NCBI GenBank assembly: GCA_028714855.1
Contig: JAQTLP010000006.1
Location: 62,001 to 126,000 of the forward strand
DNA from: Phycisphaerae bacterium
GTDB lineage: Bacteria; Planctomycetota; Phycisphaerae; Sedimentisphaerales; Anaerobacaceae
DNA length: 64,000 nucleotides
Reading direction: 5' to 3'
The notes beneath the pieces were generated by a model. It was not told the DNA's origin. It saw nothing but the letters and a program-made list of their open reading frames with translations, and made no database searches. Positions within the stretch are counted from its first letter, which is position 1. Each line of letters starts with the position of its first letter. Shown here one piece after another: positions 60,270-64,000 of this stretch. Both the position numbers and the translations under genes were made by a program.

Positions 60270-61478
60270 TTAGTGGCTGATTATGGTTGATATTCTAAAC
60301 ACGGGCAGCAGCAGGGCTATCGCAATAGTCCCGATAATACTGCCCAAAATTACTATCATTACCGGCTCTATAAGAGCCATAACAGCCCCTATAGAAGCCT
60401 CGAGTTTTTTCCCGTAAAAGACCGATACCTTGTCGCAAACTTCACCGAGTTTACCGCTCTTTTCGCCGGCGCGGAGCATTTGGACAATCCCGGGGGCAAT
60501 TAGGTGTTTTTCGTATCCTTCGCTGTCCTGCGAAATCAGTATCGACTCCGACAATTGATAACCGTCCCGAATTTTCTTGTCTGTTCCTGCCCAGAGCTGC
60601 TGGAAGTAGTAATTCTCACACGAACCTTGTATCACCTCTATAGTATCCAGCAGGCTCACGCCCGTATTGACCATTGTGGACATAATACGCATGCTGCGAG
60701 TTACGAGCGTGTCGACAAACATCGTGCCAAATACAGGTGTGTGGATTTTTAGATAATCTATCACCCGCCGCCCCATTAGCGTCCTGCCCCAGTAATATAA
60801 TCCCATTGAGGCAAATACAATCGTCGTCAGAATAACCGTCATTGCCTGGAAATCCCCTAATATCTTGCTGAAACCAACAAGTATTTGAGTGATTTTGGGA
60901 AGGGCGGCACCTCTGGATTCATAGATTTTCATGAACCTCGGCAAAGCAAAGAACATCAGCGTCCCTGTCGCAGCCACAGCCATCAACGCCATTACAATCG
61001 GATACGTAAGGGCCCCTTTGATGCGCTTGCGGGTTTCGAATTCAAAGTTCAGATAGCCACTAAGCACCTCGAGCATTTCTACCATTTTACCGGATGCTTC
61101 CGAAGCCTTGACCATACTGATAAACATCGAGCTGAAAACCTTCGGATATGCGCTCAGCGTCTTCGACAAATTTTCACCGCCCTTGACCGCCTCTGCCACA
61201 TCCATAATTATCATTTTGAGTACACCTTCTTCGGATTGCTCTGCAATAGCATCAAGAGCATCACTAAGCACCACCCCGCTGTCAAGCATTACCGCCAACT
61301 GTGTCGTGAACAGTATCAGATCTGTCGATTTAACCTTTACCGTATATAACGGTTGAGATCCATCTCGTGACCGGCCCCTCATATACTCCTGCTTCATTTG
61401 AGGCTCCACAGGCTTCTGTTTCTTACTTTCCTTTACAAAATCAGGTTTTTCTGCTGTATTTCTTACCGACACAATCAT
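60270..61478 (-). CDS. gspF: Type II secretion/type IV pilus inner-membrane protein (GspF/PilC)
   Basis: A 402-residue membrane platform protein of a type II secretion or type IV pilus machine. Two similar cytoplasmic helical domains, each followed by a membrane segment: LILFTTQLAVMLDSGVVLSD with YPIVMALMAVAATGTLMFFA, and VDTLVTRSMRIMSTMVNTGV with LMALIEPVMIVILGSIIGTI, plus LQTRLMVSMRAGEKSGKLGE-like text (MLRAGEKSGKLGEVCDKV). The first 60 residues are a charged linker. It follows the GspE gene by 36 bases. Confidence 0.93.
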   Translation of the reverse strand: MIVSVRNTAEKPDFVKESKKQKPVEPQMKQEYMRGRSRDGSQPLYTVKVKSTDLILFTTQLAVMLDSGVVLSDALDAIAEQSEEGVLKMIIMDVAEAVKGGENLSKTLSAYPKVFSSMFISMVKASEASGKMVEMLEVLSGYLNFEFETRKRIKGALTYPIVMALMAVAATGTLMFFALPRFMKIYESRGAALPKITQILVGFSKILGDFQAMTVILTTIVFASMGLYYWGRTLMGRRVIDYLKIHTPVFGTMFVDTLVTRSMRIMSTMVNTGVSLLDTIEVIQGSCENYYFQQLWAGTDKKIRDGYQLSESILISQDSEGYEKHLIAPGIVQMLRAGEKSGKLGEVCDKVSVFYGKKLEASIGAVMALIEPVMIVILGSIIGTIAIALLLPVFRISTIISH

Positions 61479-61514
61479 TTATTTGGCTTCCAAACTCTTA
61501 TTTCCTGTTATCGG

Positions 61515-63248
61515 TTACTCGCTGTCCTCGCCGTCCGTTGTTGGGGCTGTTCTCAACACTTCTTCGATTGATATTATTCCCGCTTTTACCTTTTCGATAC
61601 CATCTAATTGCAGAGGAACCATCCCGGTTCGCAGTGCTTCGGCTCGCAGTTTCTTAAGGCTCACCCGGTCATTAATCATTTCCTTGATTTCATCATCAGG
61701 CACAAACAGCTCATGTATGGCAATTCGGCCGGCACAACCAGTGTTCCTGCACTTCCTGCAGCCCACACCACGGTAAAATTTCTCGACCCCACCACATATA
61801 CTTTTCACCGCTTTTCTAATACTGCTGGCAGCCTCGTACTCCGTCTTGCAAGCCGGGCATATCTTACGTACCAGACGCTGTGCTAAAACAGCAATCAGCG
61901 ATGCGCTTACAAGATAAGGGGCAACGCCAAGGTCCAGCAAACGCGTCACGGCGCCGGGTGCATCATTTGTGTGTAAAGTTGACAGGACCAAATGGCCCGT
62001 CAGCGCTGCCTGCACAGCAATGTTTGCAGTGATGTTATCTCTAACCTCGCCAATCATTATGATATTAGGGTCTTGTCTTAACAAACTCCGCAATGCCGTC
62101 GAAAATTGAAAACCCACACCTTCGCTAACCTGAAACTGATTTATGCCCGCCATATTGCACTCTACAGGGTCTTCAACCGTGCAGATATTAACCTCATCGC
62201 TGTTTAATTCAGCCAAAGCAGCGTAAAGGGTGGTATTTTTCCCTGAACCGGTTGGTCCTGTTACCAAAACTATACCATTTGGAGATTGTATCACTTTCCT
62301 GAACAGCTGCAGGTTCTCGTAGGTAAATCCGAGAGATTCAAGACTAAAGAGAATCTTCTGCGGATCAATAATTCTGATAACCACTTTTTCGCCAAAGTTG
62401 CCCGGCATAACCGACACACGTAAATCAATCGGCCTGCCGTCCTTTAAGACATGAATACCGCCGTCTTGAGGCAATCGGCGCTGAGCTATATCCAGTTCAG
62501 CCATTATTTTGATACGCGAAACAATCGCAGCATGCATCTGATGAGGCGGGCATAACTTTTCATAAAGCTTGCCGTCGACCCTGTACCGGACACGCAGTTT
62601 CTTATCATACGGCTCTATATGAACGTCACTGGCATTTTCCAGCACAGCGTTGTAAATAAGGTAATTAACCAACTTAACAACCGGCGATTGGCCCGCTATT
62701 TCTGCAAGGTCGCCTATATCCGCTTTATACTTTTCTATCAGCGAAAAGTCTCCCAGTCCTTCCTCATCGATAATATCGTCAATGACAAAAACATTCGCCG
62801 ACGGCAAATATGTCCCCAGCGTGGCCTTGATATCCTTTGTCGTAGCGCAGACTATCTGAACCTTACAGCCGCTTATACGTTCTACCTCATCTATCAAAAA
62901 TACGTTTGTCGGCTCGTTCACCGCCACTGTAAGCTTATCTCCAACCTTAAACAGCGGCAGAATGACATGCTCTTCGAGAAATTCCCTCGGCAAAATATCG
63001 AGCACTTTTGCATCGCATATCTTCGGACTAACCTGGGCATAAGGCACATCGTACGCCTCTGCAAGCGCCGCGGCTATCTGATTCTCCGTACAATAATTCA
63101 TCTCGACCAAAAGCTCGCCGAGCAGCTTGCGATGCCCCTTTTCTTTCTGTTCAGCAAGAGCACTATCTATCTGCTCTTGTGTAACAATACCGCGACCCAT
63201 CAGCAATTGACCGAGCTGCGTCTTGTTTTCTGTTGCTATCCGACTCAT
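61515..63248 (-). CDS. gspE: Type II secretion/pilus ATPase (GspE/PilB)
   Basis: A 577-residue traffic ATPase with the MshEN domain (about 1-155, QLGQLLMGRGIVTQEQIDSA, LGELLVEMNYCTENQIAAAL) and the ATPase core: Walker A VTGPTGSGKNTTLYAALAEL, Asp box CTVEDPVECNMAGINQ, Walker B IIMIGEVRDNITA, His box TGHLVLSTLHTNDAPG, Cys4 zinc site (KICPACK ... GCRKCRNTGC). The Walker A has Asn where the family has Ser/Thr after the Lys, which is unusual. ATG 63248 has GAGGG upstream; the frame extends to 63287. Upstream of gspF. Confidence 0.93.
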   Translation of the reverse strand: MSRIATENKTQLGQLLMGRGIVTQEQIDSALAEQKEKGHRKLLGELLVEMNYCTENQIAAALAEAYDVPYAQVSPKICDAKVLDILPREFLEEHVILPLFKVGDKLTVAVNEPTNVFLIDEVERISGCKVQIVCATTKDIKATLGTYLPSANVFVIDDIIDEEGLGDFSLIEKYKADIGDLAEIAGQSPVVKLVNYLIYNAVLENASDVHIEPYDKKLRVRYRVDGKLYEKLCPPHQMHAAIVSRIKIMAELDIAQRRLPQDGGIHVLKDGRPIDLRVSVMPGNFGEKVVIRIIDPQKILFSLESLGFTYENLQLFRKVIQSPNGIVLVTGPTGSGKNTTLYAALAELNSDEVNICTVEDPVECNMAGINQFQVSEGVGFQFSTALRSLLRQDPNIIMIGEVRDNITANIAVQAALTGHLVLSTLHTNDAPGAVTRLLDLGVAPYLVSASLIAVLAQRLVRKICPACKTEYEAASSIRKAVKSICGGVEKFYRGVGCRKCRNTGCAGRIAIHELFVPDDEIKEMINDRVSLKKLRAEALRTGMVPLQLDGIEKVKAGIISIEEVLRTAPTTDGEDSE

Positions 63249-63255
63249 ATTTTCC

Positions 63256-63285
63256 CTCAGTAACCGGCAACTGGTTAAAATCACC
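63256..63285. repeat. Dispersed repeat C, copy 4
   Basis: CAGTAACCGGCAACTGGTTA then AAATCACCAATCACC, in the gap between STAS and gspE, related to the copies near 6700 and 20070. Confidence 0.45.
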
Positions 63286-63311
63286 AATCACCATCTTCCA
63301 ATATCTGTTCT

Positions 63312-63647
63312 TTATGCAAAACTCTTTACCGCCTCGGTGAGTTCTGCGTAACACTCGAATTCTTTTTCGAGCCGGGTAATTTCCAGAATTTTCGTGACAG
63401 TCTCATCAAGTCCGGCCAACCTTATCTGGCAGTCGTTCTCGCTGCAGTAATCACGCACACACAACAATTGTTCCAATCCCACACTGTCAACAAACCCTAC
63501 CTCGCTCATATCAAGTACAATGCCGGACTTGTGTGTGTCAATTATCCCGGTAACCGTATTTTGGAACATTTCGACAGAGTCGCTGTCCAGTTCACCCTGC
63601 AGTCCCACAACCGCAACATCGTTATAATTTTGTGTTTTAATCTTCAT
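63312..63647 (-). CDS. STAS-domain anti-sigma factor antagonist
   Basis: A 111-residue single STAS domain of SpoIIAA type. The conserved phosphorylatable serine is in SEVGFVDSVGLEQLLCV, with IKTQNYNDVAVVGLQGELDS at the start. Such proteins bind anti-sigma kinases or act in signalling modules; there is no kinase or sigma factor here. Its start overlaps the HD-GYP gene by 4 bases (ATGA), and it lies before gspE, so it could link second-messenger signalling with pilus or secretion control. Confidence 0.9.
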   Translation of the reverse strand: MKIKTQNYNDVAVVGLQGELDSDSVEMFQNTVTGIIDTHKSGIVLDMSEVGFVDSVGLEQLLCVRDYCSENDCQIRLAGLDETVTKILEITRLEKEFECYAELTEAVKSFA

Positions 63648-64000
63648 CTGACTAATTCCCCAACAGCAGAAATACCATATTCTGATAAATTACCGCTTCC
63701 ATAAATCTCAGAAAATCCCTCCTGCATAATACCCCAGAGTTGATGAAGGTCACTGTTAATAAATACCCTTCCTACTTTCTCGTCAAACTGTGTGCCTAAT
63801 CCCTTTTCTATTTCCGCTCGTGCTTCGTCTACAGTCATAGCGTCCCTGTAAGTGCGCTTCGATGTCATTGCATCAAAACTGTCCGCCAGTCCGACAATCT
63901 TGCCCACCAGCGGTATCTGCTTGCCCGTTAAACCGGTGGGATACCCCTTGCCATCAGACCGCTCGTGGTGATACAACACACCGGGCACAATATCACGCAT
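63644..64000 (-). CDS. HD-GYP phosphodiesterase, C-terminal part (cut by window end)
   Basis: The last 118 residues of an HD-GYP protein. The motif HHERSDGKGYPTGLTG is the GYP half of the domain; IVGLADSFDAMTSKRTYRD and GTQFDEKVGRVFI follow the family pattern. HD-GYP proteins degrade cyclic di-GMP. The 5' part is outside the window. The stop overlaps the STAS start by 4 bases. Confidence 0.92.
   Translation of the reverse strand: MRDIVPGVLYHHERSDGKGYPTGLTGKQIPLVGKIVGLADSFDAMTSKRTYRDAMTVDEARAEIEKGLGTQFDEKVGRVFINSDLHQLWGIMQEGFSEIYGSGNLSEYGISAVGELVR

Noticed and set aside
1-64000. tRNA or rRNA genes
   Set aside because: No T-loop GGTTCGAATC-type signal with flanking arms and no rRNA-like stretch was seen in the gaps; a tRNAscan run would settle this.

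Overview
The window looks like a chromosomal piece of a Gram-negative planctomycete, probably class Phycisphaerae (Sedimentisphaerales-like). The evidence is a fused SecD-SecF, three secreted proteins with PEP-CTERM sorting tails of the VPEPATVFLLGLGGLA type, a HYExAFE-family protein, an LPS pathway using LpxD and LpxI, type II secretion/pilus ATPases, and AT-rich dispersed repeats between genes. No rRNA, tRNA, CRISPR array, phage or intact insertion sequence was recognised.

Layout. 1-2.5 kb: end of an RND efflux pump, a small transporter-associated protein and 6-phosphogluconolactonase. 2.6-11 kb (minus): a TPR protein with two RNA-polymerase-alpha-CTD-like domains, then SpoIID, tgt, yajC, a giant secDF and a LysM protein. 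11.2-17 kb (plus): hemA-hemC-cobA/hemD-ahbC-hemB, tetrapyrrole synthesis through siroheme. 17-23.5 kb: an MscS-like membrane protein, small zinc-ribbon proteins, DUF167, a MATE exporter, a transglutaminase-like/TPR protein and a lipoprotein, with repeat-rich gaps. 23.7-30.1 kb (plus): an FG-GAP repeat protein, glycosyltransferase 9, lpxD, lpxI and an LPS kinase. 30.1-34.5 kb (minus): thrS-infC-rpmI-rplT-pheS, where infC can only be full length if it starts at an ATT codon. 34.8-37.7 kb (plus): FHA protein, membrane-anchored GspE-like ATPase, CvpA-like protein. 37.7-46.9 kb: HEAT-repeat protein, cca, rsmD, HYExAFE, hisS, an RluA-type pseudouridine synthase and two repeat-rich gaps, one holding a 48-residue His/Cys-rich secreted peptide. 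46.9-51.4 kb (plus): homoserine dehydrogenase, an ApgM-like enzyme that probably acts as homoserine kinase, aspartate kinase and a secreted nuclease. 51.4-57.4 kb (minus): three PEP-CTERM proteins with near-identical promoter regions, downstream of an NtrC-type regulator and a histidine kinase. 57.5-64 kb (minus): rpsO-pnp, then an HD-GYP (partial)-STAS-GspE-GspF cluster.

How the parts work together. YajC/SecDF, LysM, SpoIID, the Lpx enzymes and the PEP-CTERM proteins all concern the cell envelope and secretion. The hem cluster supplies 5-aminolevulinate-derived tetrapyrroles and, through AhbC, points to the siroheme-dependent heme route. The hom/ApgM-like/lysC run covers the aspartate-to-phosphohomoserine branch. 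The least explained items are the TPR-alphaCTD protein, the FHA/ATPase/CvpA cassette, the His/Cys-rich peptide, the shared PEP-CTERM promoter box, and at least four families of dispersed repeats, one of which is inserted inside coding sequences. All assignments come from reading the sequence by eye; no database search was run.
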